From Bifidobacteriaceae bacterium (lineage in GTDB: Bacteria > Actinomycetota > Actinomycetes > Actinomycetales > WQXJ01), in NCBI GenBank assembly GCA_031278675.1, contig JAITJY010000260.1, forward strand, positions 1 to 7,242: DNA of 7,242 bases, written 5' to 3'. The notes under the pieces were generated by a model, which saw only the letters and a program-made list of their open reading frames with translations, did not search any database and was not told the DNA's origin. Of the stretch, positions 1 to 6,533 are shown in pieces. A program made the position numbers and the translations under genes. Each line of letters starts with the position of its first letter. The first letter of the stretch is position 1.

Positions 1-375
1 ATTGGTCTCCGTCATGGTGCCCGCGCCCCCGCTCACCACGGCGGCAGCATGGTCAATGTCCTTAGTCGCCCGGCTGTGCACCACCCAGACCGACACATCA
101 GACGCATCAAACCCCTCAATGGTGTACTGGGCAGGAGCGGTCTGAAGAGTCAAGTCAACCCGGCCCTCCCCGAACTCAGTCCAAAACGCGGACACCTCAC
201 CAGCGATGTACCTCAGATCCGATTGCGCCGCCGCATCATGCGCTTTGGCCCGTTGCTGAATAAACAGCGGGATCGCAATAGCCGCCAAGACTCCCATGAC
301 GATGACCACAATCAGCAATTCGACCAGCGAAAAGCCAGCCGCGCGGCCGTCCGGCCGCGTCAGCCGCTCCAACAT
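1..375 (-). CDS. Type IV pilin-like prepilin, 3' end beyond window
   Basis: A prepilin: it would be made with a short leader, cut and N-methylated by a prepilin peptidase, then assembled into a type IV pilus or pseudopilus. The 125 visible residues read open from the ATG at 375 to the left edge. A 14-residue basic leader ends in Gly14, followed by the classic FSLVELLIVVIV start of the mature protein: Phe at +1, Glu at +5, and Pro at +22 (residue 36) in the long hydrophobic helix (residues 15-39). A helical QQRAKAHDAAAQSDLR segment and a variable globular part (VSAFWTEFGEG...) follow. The start is supported by GGAGGG at 384-389, 8 bases upstream. The C-terminus and any downstream pilus genes lie outside, so major pilin, minor pilin or pseudopilin cannot be told apart. 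The prepilin call is secure; the specific role is not. Confidence 0.93.
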   Translation of the reverse strand, partial: MLERLTRPDGRAAGFSLVELLIVVIVMGVLAAIAIPLFIQQRAKAHDAAAQSDLRYIAGEVSAFWTEFGEGRVDLTLQTAPAQYTIEGFDASDVSVWVVHSRATKDIDHAAAVVSGGAGTMTETN

Positions 376-405
376 GGCGTTAGCCCTCCATTCCGTTAGG
401 CCGTC

Positions 406-519
406 CCGGCCCTGGGCCGGCCCTTCCGCTCAGCGTCTCGGTTGAGGGCATCTTGGGGAGGCCTTTGGCCGGTCATTGGACCGGCCTGGGAAACGCTGTC
501 GTCACCGCTTTGTGCGGTG
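406..519 (-). promoter_or_regulatory. Structured 5' leader upstream of pilin gene
   Basis: Read on the minus strand, this stretch between the pilin gene and the region upstream can fold into several nested stems. A hairpin CACCGC-ACAAA-GCGGTG lies at 503-519. Then a 9 bp outer stem pairs 490-498 (CAGCGTTTC) with 431-439 (GAGACGCTG), one G-U pair included. Inside it sits a perfect 8 bp hairpin GGCCGGTC-CAAT-GACCGGCC at 467-486. Nearer the start codon is a perfect palindrome CCGGCCC-A-GGGCCGG (406-420), about 17 bases before the Shine-Dalgarno. A cis-acting RNA element is possible. The order hairpin, GGTGACGACAGC, closed stem loosely recalls a class I c-di-GMP riboswitch, but the family's conserved blocks are not matched, so no riboswitch is claimed. 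No T-run follows any hairpin. Some of this may simply be GC-rich chance. Confidence 0.4.
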
Positions 520-696
520 CTAAATAAAACGCTAAGGCCTGTTGGCCCTCGCACACAAGGTCCACCCCCTGAGTAAACGATCAGTAACCGGAGCAATTCC
601 CCATAAAAGCAGCGAAACCACCGGCGCGCGCGGCCCGCCCGGCACCGATTCGCAGGTGAACCGGCCGGGTTGAACCTGCGGCCGGCACTAGCCGCC
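520..696. other. Intergenic stretch without recognised gene
   Basis: Between the pilin leader and the tandem repeats I see no convincing gene, RNA or terminator. The pilin promoter should lie in or near it on the minus strand, but no hexamer pair with good spacing stood out. The open frame across 396-710 on the minus strand has no family signature and runs through the structured leader. Confidence 0.5.
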
Positions 697-957
697 GCAG
701 CCCGCCGCAACCTTATAGCCCCGCAGCGGCACAGCAGCGACGATGGCGTGCCGCCAGCGCACCGCCCCCGGCGACACGCACCGCAACTTTCTGGGGCGGC
801 GACCGCGCGGCATCAGCCATGGCGTGCCGCCAGCGCACCGCCCCTGCAGCCCACGCCGCAACTTTTCGGGGCAGCGACCGCGCGGCATCGGCCAAGGGGC
901 GTCGCCAGCGCACCGCCCCCGGCGACACGCACCGCGACTTTCTGGGGCGGCATCGGG
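697..957. repeat. Imperfect 75-76 bp tandem repeat, about 3.5 copies
   Basis: Units start near 743, 819 and 894 (spacings 76 and 75), each beginning around GGCGTGCCGCCAGCGCACCG and ending around GACCGCGCGGCATC. A degenerate partial copy precedes them at about 697-742 and the last is cut short near 957. Each unit has a core like CGCAACTTTCTGGGGC. A period of 75-76 with indels between copies does not keep a reading frame, so the open frames crossing it are not supported as genes. It sits directly upstream of the histidine kinase gene and occupies where its promoter would be expected; no clear promoter was found. Confidence 0.75.
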
Positions 958-1015
958 CGATTCGGCAAACAGTCCTTTAACACACGGTGGCGCGGCGGCG
1001 CGGTGGCGCAGATAG

Positions 1016-2905
1016 ATGCTCGGCGTCAAACTAGAGGGTATGACGCCCAACGCCAAGCCAGCGAGTGCCGCCAGGCCGTCGGCTCACGCCAAGCACTCGG
1101 CCCACGCCAAACACTCGAGTCCCACCAGGCCACCAAGCATCGTCACGCCCTTGAATCCCGCCGAGCCGGACCAGGACAAGCCGCGCGGCGCGCTGCGCCA
1201 GATCATGATTGCCCGCCCCAAATGGGACCCCACCCTCGCGGTGCCGATCCGGTCCCTGGCAGGAGTGGTGGCGGTGTGCTGCCTCGTGATGTCAACCACG
1301 AATGGGGCTCTGTCGCTGGGGCCAATCCCGGTGGTGATCAACCTCATCATCCCGATCATCGTGCTGATCGCGGTGGTCTATATCGAATCGACCCTCCGGT
1401 TCCAAGGACCGTATTTTGGGCTGATAGTGCTGGTGTTCCTGGTGCTGTTCCCGGTTGGATTCTTCACATCCGGCGGTGCCCAGGGGGTGATGCCGTACTA
1501 CTTCCTGACAGGTATGGCCCTGACCTCATTCATGATGCAAGGCTGGCGGTTCGCTGCGGTGATCCTGCTTGAGTTCGCCGTGTTCTCCTACTGCCTGTGG
1601 CTGGCGCTGTTCAATCCGGCCTCGGTGACTCCCGCCCCAGACCACCGCGGCCTGGAAATAGCTCAACCGATCGGGTTCATGTGCGCCGCAGTGGTGATCT
1701 CGCTCTCCGTTCAAGTGGTCTATTACCATTACGTCCGAACCGCCGACCAATTGAACCGTTCCAATCAGGCTCTGCGTGACGCCGCGCGCAACAAGGATGC
1801 GTTCCTCGCTTTGGTGGCTCACGAACTGAAGACACCCGTCGCGATCATGTCCTCCCACGCTCAGGAAGCCGCCCGAGTCCTCGACGCCATCCCTTATCGC
1901 GGCGGCGAATTCGACCGGGTCCGCAACGACATGGCCACCATTTTGCGCCAGTCCACGTCGCTGTCTGGCATGGTCACCCAGCTTCTTGACATCAACCGGA
2001 TCAATGAGGGGCGCCTTGCCCTGAACATTAGCCGCATTTCTTTGACCCAAGTTGTGCAGAACACGCTGGCTGAATGCGCACTGCTGTTTGGGTCCAGCGG
2101 CAATCAACTGCGGCTTGCCCCCGGGGGCGCGCACCCCGTGGTGATGGGCGATCCGAACCGCCTCAACCGCGCCTTGTTGAACCTCATTTCCAACGCCGCC
2201 CGCCACACCGAGAACGGCACCATCACCATCGCCATCACCAAGGAGGAGGGCTTTGCCCGCGTTTCCGTCACCGACAATGGCGAGGGCATGACCCAAGCCC
2301 AGATCGAGAACATCTTCCGCGCCGCGCCCGGCAGTCCCACCCCCCCGTACGATGCCGCCGCCTCATCCCCCAGCACCACCACCCCTCACGCCGGGCTTGA
2401 GCTTGGGGTTGGGCCGGGCGGCACCGGCGCTGGGGCCGGAGTTGGGGCTGAGCCGAACGGCAGCGGGGCTGATGCGGGCGGCATCGGCGCTGGGGCCGGG
2501 GCTGGGGCTGCGGCCGGGCCAAACGGCATCGGCGCTGGGGCCGGGGCTGGGCCAGCCGGCATCGGGGCTGGGGCCGGGGTTGGGCCGGCCGGCATCGGGG
2601 CTGGGGCCGGGGCTGGGGCCGGAGTTGGGGCCGGGGCTGGGCCAAGCGGCATCGGCGCTGGGGCTGGACCAAACGGCATCGGCGCTGGGGCTGGCCTGGG
2701 GCAAGACGGTCCCGGACCTGGGCCCGAGGGGGAGCACCATCCGCTGCCGATCGCGGTCGGCTCGCGGCACGGCGGCCTGGGGCTGGGGCTCAGAATTGTG
2801 CGGCACACGGTGGCGACGCACGGGGGTCAGTTCGAGATTGTGAGTGAACTCGGGCGGGGGACCACCACCAGCTTCACCATCCCGCTGGCTCCGCCAGCGC
2901 GCTGA
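1016..2905 (+). CDS. Orphan membrane sensor histidine kinase, giant ATP lid
   Basis: A transmembrane kinase of a two-component system: it would autophosphorylate on His and pass the phosphate to an unknown response regulator. Residues 1-78 are a basic, Pro/His-rich cytosolic tail. Six hydrophobic segments follow (about 81-100, 102-123, 131-150, 157-175, 178-199, 215-238) with little extracytoplasmic loop, so sensing is probably within the membrane. The HisKA domain has AHELKTP with His269; the HATPase domain has the N box (Asn393 in LISNAARHT), G1 (DNGEGM, 420-425), a weak F box (IFRAA, 433-437) and G2 (GGLGLGL, 586-592), ending in a normal GTTTSFTIPL strand. Between F box and G2 lie about 150 residues instead of some 20-30, mostly GAGAG/PNGIGAG repeats. 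No regulator gene is adjacent. Start: ATG 1016 has a weak GGTGG 9 bases upstream; ATG 1040 is an alternative, with GAGGG too close. Confidence 0.92.
   Translation: MLGVKLEGMTPNAKPASAARPSAHAKHSAHAKHSSPTRPPSIVTPLNPAEPDQDKPRGALRQIMIARPKWDPTLAVPIRSLAGVVAVCCLVMSTTNGALSLGPIPVVINLIIPIIVLIAVVYIESTLRFQGPYFGLIVLVFLVLFPVGFFTSGGAQGVMPYYFLTGMALTSFMMQGWRFAAVILLEFAVFSYCLWLALFNPASVTPAPDHRGLEIAQPIGFMCAAVVISLSVQVVYYHYVRTADQLNRSNQALRDAARNKDAFLALVAHELKTPVAIMSSHAQEAARVLDAIPYRGGEFDRVRNDMATILRQSTSLSGMVTQLLDINRINEGRLALNISRISLTQVVQNTLAECALLFGSSGNQLRLAPGGAHPVVMGDPNRLNRALLNLISNAARHTENGTITIAITKEEGFARVSVTDNGEGMTQAQIENIFRAAPGSPTPPYDAAASSPSTTTPHAGLELGVGPGGTGAGAGVGAEPNGSGADAGGIGAGAGAGAAAGPNGIGAGAGAGPAGIGAGAGVGPAGIGAGAGAGAGVGAGAGPSGIGAGAGPNGIGAGAGLGQDGPGPGPEGEHHPLPIAVGSRHGGLGLGLRIVRHTVATHGGQFEIVSELGRGTTTSFTIPLAPPAR
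1079..1114 (+). repeat. 18 bp tandem duplication in kinase N-terminus
   Basis: Two 18 bp copies (1079-1096 and 1097-1114) differ at two bases and encode a duplicated SAHAKH hexapeptide (residues 22-33), giving a His/Lys-rich patch in the predicted cytosolic tail. The role is unknown; it may only be a replication-slippage product. Confidence 0.7.
2393..2725 (+). repeat. Gly/Ala-coding minisatellite inside the kinase ATP lid
   Basis: Residues 460-570 are built from irregular units such as PNGIGAGAG, PAGIGAGAGVG and PSGIGAGAG, encoded by DNA repeats around GGCATCGGCGCTGGGGC. Unit lengths are mostly 27 or 33 bp, multiples of three, so the frame is kept and the conserved G2 motif follows in the same frame. 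This is the kind of sequence expected to change copy number between strains. Confidence 0.9.
2883..2899. terminator. Candidate hairpin terminator between convergent genes
   Basis: A 7 bp inverted repeat CGCTGGC-TCC-GCCAGCG overlaps the last codons of the kinase gene and lies about 16 bases past the stop codon of the minus-strand CAP gene. Neither side has a T-run. U-less hairpin terminators are reported in actinobacteria, so it could stop the minus-strand transcript. It also encodes part of LAPPAR, so it may be coincidence. Confidence 0.3.
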
Positions 2906-2914
2906 ACTGCGCCT

Positions 2915-5434
2915 TCACCAACCCCGGCCCAACTCGACCGGCTTGAAGAAAGCGCCGCCACCCTTGCCGGGATAAAGATTGAGCTTGCCCTCGGCGGTGC
3001 GGCTCAGGATGTCGGCTAGGCCATCACCGGTCAGATCAGCGCCGGCGAACAGTTCGAGCCCGCACCAACCGTGGCCCACCTGCTTCGCGGGGCGGAAACC
3101 GCCGTTGCCTTTGCCGGCGTAGAAATACAAGACACCGGCCGGGTTGATCATGAAGATGTCGTTGGTGCCGTTGCGGTCGGCATCGCCGGCGGCATACAAC
3201 TTCAGGCCTTTCCAACCGTGCCCCACCTGGAACCGTCTCCCGAAGGCGCCGTTGCCGTTGTTCGGGTAAACCCAGAGCAGGCCGTCCCGGTCCACGGCGA
3301 GCAGATCCGGACGGCTGTCGCCGTTCAGATCACCGCAAGGCATGAGTTGGTACCCGCCCCAACCGTGTCCAATCTGTTGGCCGCTCGCAATGGCCCCAGA
3401 GCCTTTGCCCTGGTAGAGCCACATGGTGTAGTCCGCCCGGACGGTCAGAAGGTCAGGTTTCCCATCGCCGGTCCAATCCCCCGGTGAATACAGTGTGTGG
3501 GTCCCGAAGCCCTGACCCATTTTCCCAGGAATGCCCAATTTGGTGGCGCTGGTCAGCGGATACATGACCAGTTTCCCGGTCTGGTCCACCGCCGCCACTT
3601 CGCCGAGCCCATTCCCGTTGGCATCAGGGAACAGTGCGATCGACGAGAACGGCGAGTTGACCGTGCCCGCCGAAGGCAAGTTTAGCCCGCTGGGCGCCGG
3701 GCACCCTTCCCACGGGAGGACGTTGTTCCAGCTCCGCGTCACCGTGGCCGCCTCGGGGTAGCTCGCGGTCAATCTGATCCCGATCGGTAAGCATTCGAGG
3801 TTTGCCGTCAGGCGCAGCACCGCCCCGGTGGCGCCCGCGATGTCTGCCCCGTTCGCCGTCCATTGCCTGGTCACCTTGGCGTCCGATGGCGACACCCCAG
3901 TTCCAGCCGACATTACGCTCCGGCCCACTGCGAGTTTGTCTCCGGTTGGGCCCACGTCAATGTTGAGTTCCGTGTTGATTTTCACCTCAGGCACCCAGAA
4001 CAGGTTGACTTCATATGTGAATGATCCGGCTTGCGCCCCAAGCACCCCACTGACCGCGACCTTGTAGGTGTCCACTGCCCCAGGCGCCGGTTGGGTCACG
4101 TCCGGCATCTTCCAGACCAGCGATTCGATCCCGCCCGCCGTATCCACCGGGTAGGCTGTCGTTTTGACCGCCTTGCCGTCCTTTGTGACCTTGACTTTCG
4201 CCGCCGAGAAGTCTGCCCCCGAGGCGGACACCGACCAGCTCATCGATGGTGAGGTCCACTGCCACGGGAAGTAGCCTGCGGATGGCCACGGGATGAGTGC
4301 CGGGTTTTTTGCGGACGCATTGGTTGGTCCGCCGGCCACGGTTGTGGCGTTTCCGTTGATGGTCGATGCCGTGCCCATGGTTGCCGTTTGCGGCCTCAGC
4401 AACCAGCGGCGATGGCCTACCGTTGACCGGTTTGATTCGTCGCTCGCGTCTGCCATGTAGCCGTCGATTGTGCTGGCTCCCTGGCTGCCGACCGCTAGGT
4501 TGGCTCGCGCCGATTCGGCTGCTCCGGTTGTTGTGTAGCAGGCTGATCTGGATGAGGGGTAGTGGGTGACCAACTGGTTGGCTTGGACTATCAGCGCTGC
4601 GTATTGTGCCCGGTTCGATAGGGCGGTGTCTTCTTTGACTGGTGATAGCCCCGCCATGGCCCGGTATGTGTTGATTGCTGTGAAGGTGGCTGTGCGGCTG
4701 GCCGCCGAGGTTGAGCCGACTTTGCAGCCGCTGACCGATCCTGTCCAACCCGACGGCACTTGCGAGGCCGCCTTGATCGTCTTATAGGCCGCTATCGCGG
4801 TGGCTCGGCTGTTGACCGCCATCGCCGTGACTGCTTGTGGCGCCATCCCGCCGGTGGTTTGCTGTCCTGGTGTCTCCTGTGGTGCGAGTTCCGCCTGGTC
4901 TGAGGTCTCACCGGGTCCCTCACCACCCGGCTCTGACCGCGCTCCGTCCGACTGGTCCAACTGCGTCCCTCCAGGATCGCCACCCGGCGTCCCATCTAAC
5001 GGGCTGGCCTGTCCCCCGTCCGATCCGCCCGCTGTGTCCCCGCTCTGCGCGCTGTTGATGTCAGCCCGTCCCCCGGTCCGCCCCCCGGCGCCGCCCTCAG
5101 TCCCGGTGCCAATCCCGGCGGCATCACCGCTGCCAGTGCCGTCGCCACCGCTGGTGTTGGTGGCGGTGGCGGCGGCTGATCTGGCGGCGACGGCCGAGGC
5201 CGCCAATCCCTCCGGGACGGAGGCGCTTGCGGCGCTGGTGTTGGTGGCGGTGGCGGCGGCATCGTCGGTGGCGGCGGCTGCTGCGGTCACCATGGGGCTG
5301 AGAAGGTCGGCGGTGGTTTGGGTTACGGGGTTGGCCAGGGCGGGGCCGGCGGCCAACTCGACCACGGCGATGATGCCCGCGATCGAGGCGCCCAGCGCTC
5401 GTCGCCGCCGTTTGAGTTGTGTGGTCCCGTTCAT
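2915..5434 (-). CDS. Secreted CAP-domain protein with VCBS/FG-GAP repeats
   Basis: A large exported protein (839 aa). ATG at 5434 has AGAAGG at 5442-5447, 7 bases upstream, and starts a Sec signal peptide: basic KRRRR, hydrophobic core 14-30, likely cut after PALA34. Residues 40-205 are a low-complexity Ala/Thr then Gly/Asp/Pro linker. Residues about 248-375 form a CAP (SCP/PR1) domain: AINTYRAMAGLSPV, His291 in VTHYP, AAESARANLA (Glu307), then VGHRRWLLRP (His341), matching the usual GHR..ll.P end. Residues 385-590 look beta-rich, perhaps Ig-like, unassigned. Residues 597-839 hold about five repeats of some 45 residues with Ca-loop-like D-x-x-G-D-G-x-x-D (D653WTGDGKPD, D702LNGDSRPD, D751, D800) and GHGW motifs, probably a beta-propeller-like binding module. 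No sortase LPXTG or membrane anchor is seen, so it is probably released or held non-covalently. Substrate unknown. The gene appears monocistronic. Confidence 0.9.
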   Translation of the reverse strand: MNGTTQLKRRRRALGASIAGIIAVVELAAGPALANPVTQTTADLLSPMVTAAAAATDDAAATATNTSAASASVPEGLAASAVAARSAAATATNTSGGDGTGSGDAAGIGTGTEGGAGGRTGGRADINSAQSGDTAGGSDGGQASPLDGTPGGDPGGTQLDQSDGARSEPGGEGPGETSDQAELAPQETPGQQTTGGMAPQAVTAMAVNSRATAIAAYKTIKAASQVPSGWTGSVSGCKVGSTSAASRTATFTAINTYRAMAGLSPVKEDTALSNRAQYAALIVQANQLVTHYPSSRSACYTTTGAAESARANLAVGSQGASTIDGYMADASDESNRSTVGHRRWLLRPQTATMGTASTINGNATTVAGGPTNASAKNPALIPWPSAGYFPWQWTSPSMSWSVSASGADFSAAKVKVTKDGKAVKTTAYPVDTAGGIESLVWKMPDVTQPAPGAVDTYKVAVSGVLGAQAGSFTYEVNLFWVPEVKINTELNIDVGPTGDKLAVGRSVMSAGTGVSPSDAKVTRQWTANGADIAGATGAVLRLTANLECLPIGIRLTASYPEAATVTRSWNNVLPWEGCPAPSGLNLPSAGTVNSPFSSIALFPDANGNGLGEVAAVDQTGKLVMYPLTSATKLGIPGKMGQGFGTHTLYSPGDWTGDGKPDLLTVRADYTMWLYQGKGSGAIASGQQIGHGWGGYQLMPCGDLNGDSRPDLLAVDRDGLLWVYPNNGNGAFGRRFQVGHGWKGLKLYAAGDADRNGTNDIFMINPAGVLYFYAGKGNGGFRPAKQVGHGWCGLELFAGADLTGDGLADILSRTAEGKLNLYPGKGGGAFFKPVELGRGW
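5150..5260 (-). repeat. 27 bp direct repeat in the linker of the CAP protein
   Basis: A perfect 27 bp sequence occurs at 5150-5176 and 5234-5260, 84 bp apart (28 codons, in frame). It encodes AAATATNTS twice in the Ala/Thr-rich linker after the signal peptide (residues about 59-67 and 87-95). Thr/Ser-rich stretches like this are possible O-glycosylation targets in actinobacteria; that is inference. Confidence 0.8.
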
Positions 5435-5485
5435 TAGAGCACCTTCTACGATTAGTGTTTCTACTCAGCGCCCTGGGGTACTTCC

Positions 5486-5514
5486 AGTGTAAATCGATAT
5501 TTCTACCTAGTCCA
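5486..5514 (-). promoter_or_regulatory. Predicted sigma-70-type promoter of the CAP gene
   Basis: On the minus strand TGGACT (5509-5514) and TACACT (5486-5491) are separated by 17 bases; each matches four of six consensus positions. The predicted start of transcription is near 5479, giving a leader of about 45 bases before the ATG at 5434. It fits the operator upstream (5536-5551), whose centre would be near -64. Confidence 0.5.
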
Positions 5515-5535
5515 GCCAGAGCCAACCGAATTTGC

Positions 5536-5551
5536 TGTGACAGTCATCACA
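5536..5551. promoter_or_regulatory. CRP/GlxR-type operator TGTGA-N6-TCACA
   Basis: A perfect inverted repeat TGTGA-CAGTCA-TCACA. This is the binding consensus of CRP-family regulators (E. coli CRP; GlxR and mycobacterial Crp in actinobacteria), although the middle lacks their preferred TA. It is centred about 109 bases before the CAP gene start codon and about 64 bases before its predicted transcription start, the usual place for a class I activator. That suggests cAMP-linked activation of the secreted protein. No regulator gene is in the window. Confidence 0.6.
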
Positions 5552-5626
5552 CTGTACAACGCCCCAGGTCAACCAGCCTCTCCTTTGTTCGCAGAAAGCG
5601 AATCTTGGTGGCAAATACCCACCGCA

Positions 5627-5640
5627 GGGACTTAGGTCCC
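5627..5640. promoter_or_regulatory. DevR/DosR-like palindrome
   Basis: GGGACTTAGGTCCC matches 13 of 14 positions of the mycobacterial DosR core GGGACTWWAGTCCC, and with one more base each side forms AGGGAC-TTAG-GTCCCT (5626-5641). It lies about 200 bases upstream of the CAP gene start, farther than is typical, with no gene close on the other side. It could be a genuine hypoxia/redox-type operator, or a hairpin unrelated to DosR. Confidence 0.35.
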
Positions 5641-5710
5641 TCGCTGTCCGCTAGATAAATCTCTGTTACCAGCAGGCCGCACGGGCGCCGCGCCCCGGCA
5701 CAAAGCACCC

Positions 5711-5857
5711 CCAAAAACCTGGGCTGACCGGCCCCAAAACCCACCCCAGCCCGCCCCAAACCACTCAGCTAACCGGCTCCAAACCACTTAGCTGACCGAC
5801 CCCAAACCACTTAGCTGACCGACCCCAAACCGCTTAGCTGACCGGCCCCAAACTGCT
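5711..5857. repeat. 22-23 bp tandem array, six units plus a degenerate end
   Basis: Units start at 5711, 5734, 5756, 5779, 5802 and 5825, all 23 bp except the second (22 bp). The two central units (5779-5801, 5802-5824) are identical: CCAAACCACTTAGCTGACCG followed by ACC. A seventh, degenerate unit begins at 5848 and merges into the longer repeats, whose ends (AAACTGCCCAAACCGGTCCC) resemble it, suggesting a common origin. There are no unique spacers, so it is not CRISPR. No gene overlaps it. Confidence 0.85.
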
Positions 5858-5929
5858 CCCCCAAACGGCAAGCCCCCGTCGCCATCGTGCGCTACGCGCC
5901 CAGCCGCCGCTTCTGGCAGTACTCGCCAA

Positions 5930-5958
5930 GGCTGGCGCAAGCAGAACTCGGGCCGCGA
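5930..5958. repeat. 29 bp module, single copy in unit 1
   Basis: One copy with core GCAAGCAGAACTCGGGC. The flanks AAGTACTCG-like on the left and GGCCGGGCAG on the right are shared with the longer arrays in units 2 and 3. Confidence 0.8.
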
Positions 5959-6005
5959 GGCCGGGCAGTGTCGGCGGCGGCGCGCTCAACGCACCCCAAA
6001 AGGGG

Positions 6006-6128
6006 CGGTTTGGGCAGTTTCATCACTTCCCGACAACCCACCGCTCTAGAGCCAACGCTGTGACCTGGGACAACGCCACCGACCAGGGACGCACCACCAA
6101 CCCCACCGTGCACAAACTGCCCAAACCG
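6006..6128. repeat. 123 bp segment with 15 bp perfect inverted ends, copy 1
   Basis: The left arm CGGTTTGGGCAGTTT (6006-6020) is the exact reverse complement of the right arm AAACTGCCCAAACCG (6114-6128). The interior contains a CTCTAGAG palindrome and GTGACCTGGGACAACGCC. Just left is a small CCCC-AAAA-GGGG hairpin (5994-6005). The form resembles a MITE or a long stem-loop repeat; no target-site duplication is visible. Confidence 0.8.
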
Positions 6129-6202
6129 GTCCCCCAAACAGCCAAACCCCGGCGCCATCGAGCGCTACACGCCCAGCCGCCGCTTCTGGAAGTACTCGTC
6201 AT

Positions 6203-6289
6203 GGCCGGCGCCAACGAAACTCGAGCGGCCGGGCCAGCGGAAGCAGAACTCGGGCGACAAGGCCGGCGCAAGCAGAACTCGGGCGACCA
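6203..6289. repeat. 29 bp module, three copies in unit 2
   Basis: Three head-to-tail 29 bp copies. The first is diverged (core CCAACGAAACTCGAGC); the next two carry the standard AAGCAGAACTCGGGCGAC core. Confidence 0.85.
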
Positions 6290-6336
6290 GGCCGGGCAGT
6301 GTCGGCGGCGGCGCGCTCAACGCACCCCAAAAGGGG

Positions 6337-6459
6337 CGGTTTGGGCAGTTTCATCACTTCCCGACAACCCACCGCTCTAGAGGCAACGCTGTGACCTGGG
6401 ACAACGCCACCGACCAGGGACGCACCAGCAACCCCACCGTACACAAACTGCCCAAACCG
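6337..6459. repeat. 123 bp inverted-end segment, copy 2
   Basis: Same length and the same 15 bp arms (6337-6351 and 6445-6459), with a few interior substitutions such as GAGGC for GAGCC and CCGTAC for CCGTGC. Confidence 0.8.
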
Positions 6460-6533
6460 GTCCCCCAAACAGCCAAACCCCGGCGCCATCGAGCGCTACA
6501 CGCCCGACCGCCGCCTCTGGAAGTACTCGTCAA

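Noticed and set aside
49..399. 116-residue plus-strand frame at the left edge
   Set aside because: It is antisense to the pilin gene, whose prepilin signature and ribosome binding site are unambiguous.
431..519. Class I c-di-GMP riboswitch before the pilin gene
   Set aside because: The gene context and a GGTGACGACAGC stretch are suggestive, but the conserved GGCAAACC, GAAA loop and GACGCAAAGCC blocks are not matched.
670..1572. 300-residue plus-strand frame overlapping the kinase start
   Set aside because: It crosses the tandem repeats, is out of frame with the kinase, which has clear conserved motifs, and is Arg/Pro/Gly-rich as expected for a shadow in GC-rich DNA.
2268..2843. Several long Pro/Arg- or Leu/Gly-rich frames over the kinase repeat
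   Set aside because: Low-complexity translations of the Gly/Ala-coding minisatellite in other frames; the kinase frame joins G1 to G2 motifs through it.
4800..5492. 230-residue plus-strand frame antisense to the CAP gene start
   Set aside because: Antisense to the signal peptide and linker region of a well-supported gene; Ala/Pro/Val-rich composition reflects the complementary strand.
5711..5857. Replication iterons of a plasmid or phage origin
   Set aside because: The unit size fits, but no replication initiator gene, AT-rich unwinding region or DnaA boxes were seen, and the array blends into non-iteron repeats.
6060..6380. Protein-coding gene on the plus strand in the nested repeats (also 6391-6753)
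   Set aside because: The frame arises in repeated DNA, and the 29 bp modules shift it between copies, so the two versions diverge after the module region. No ribosome binding site or family signature was seen.
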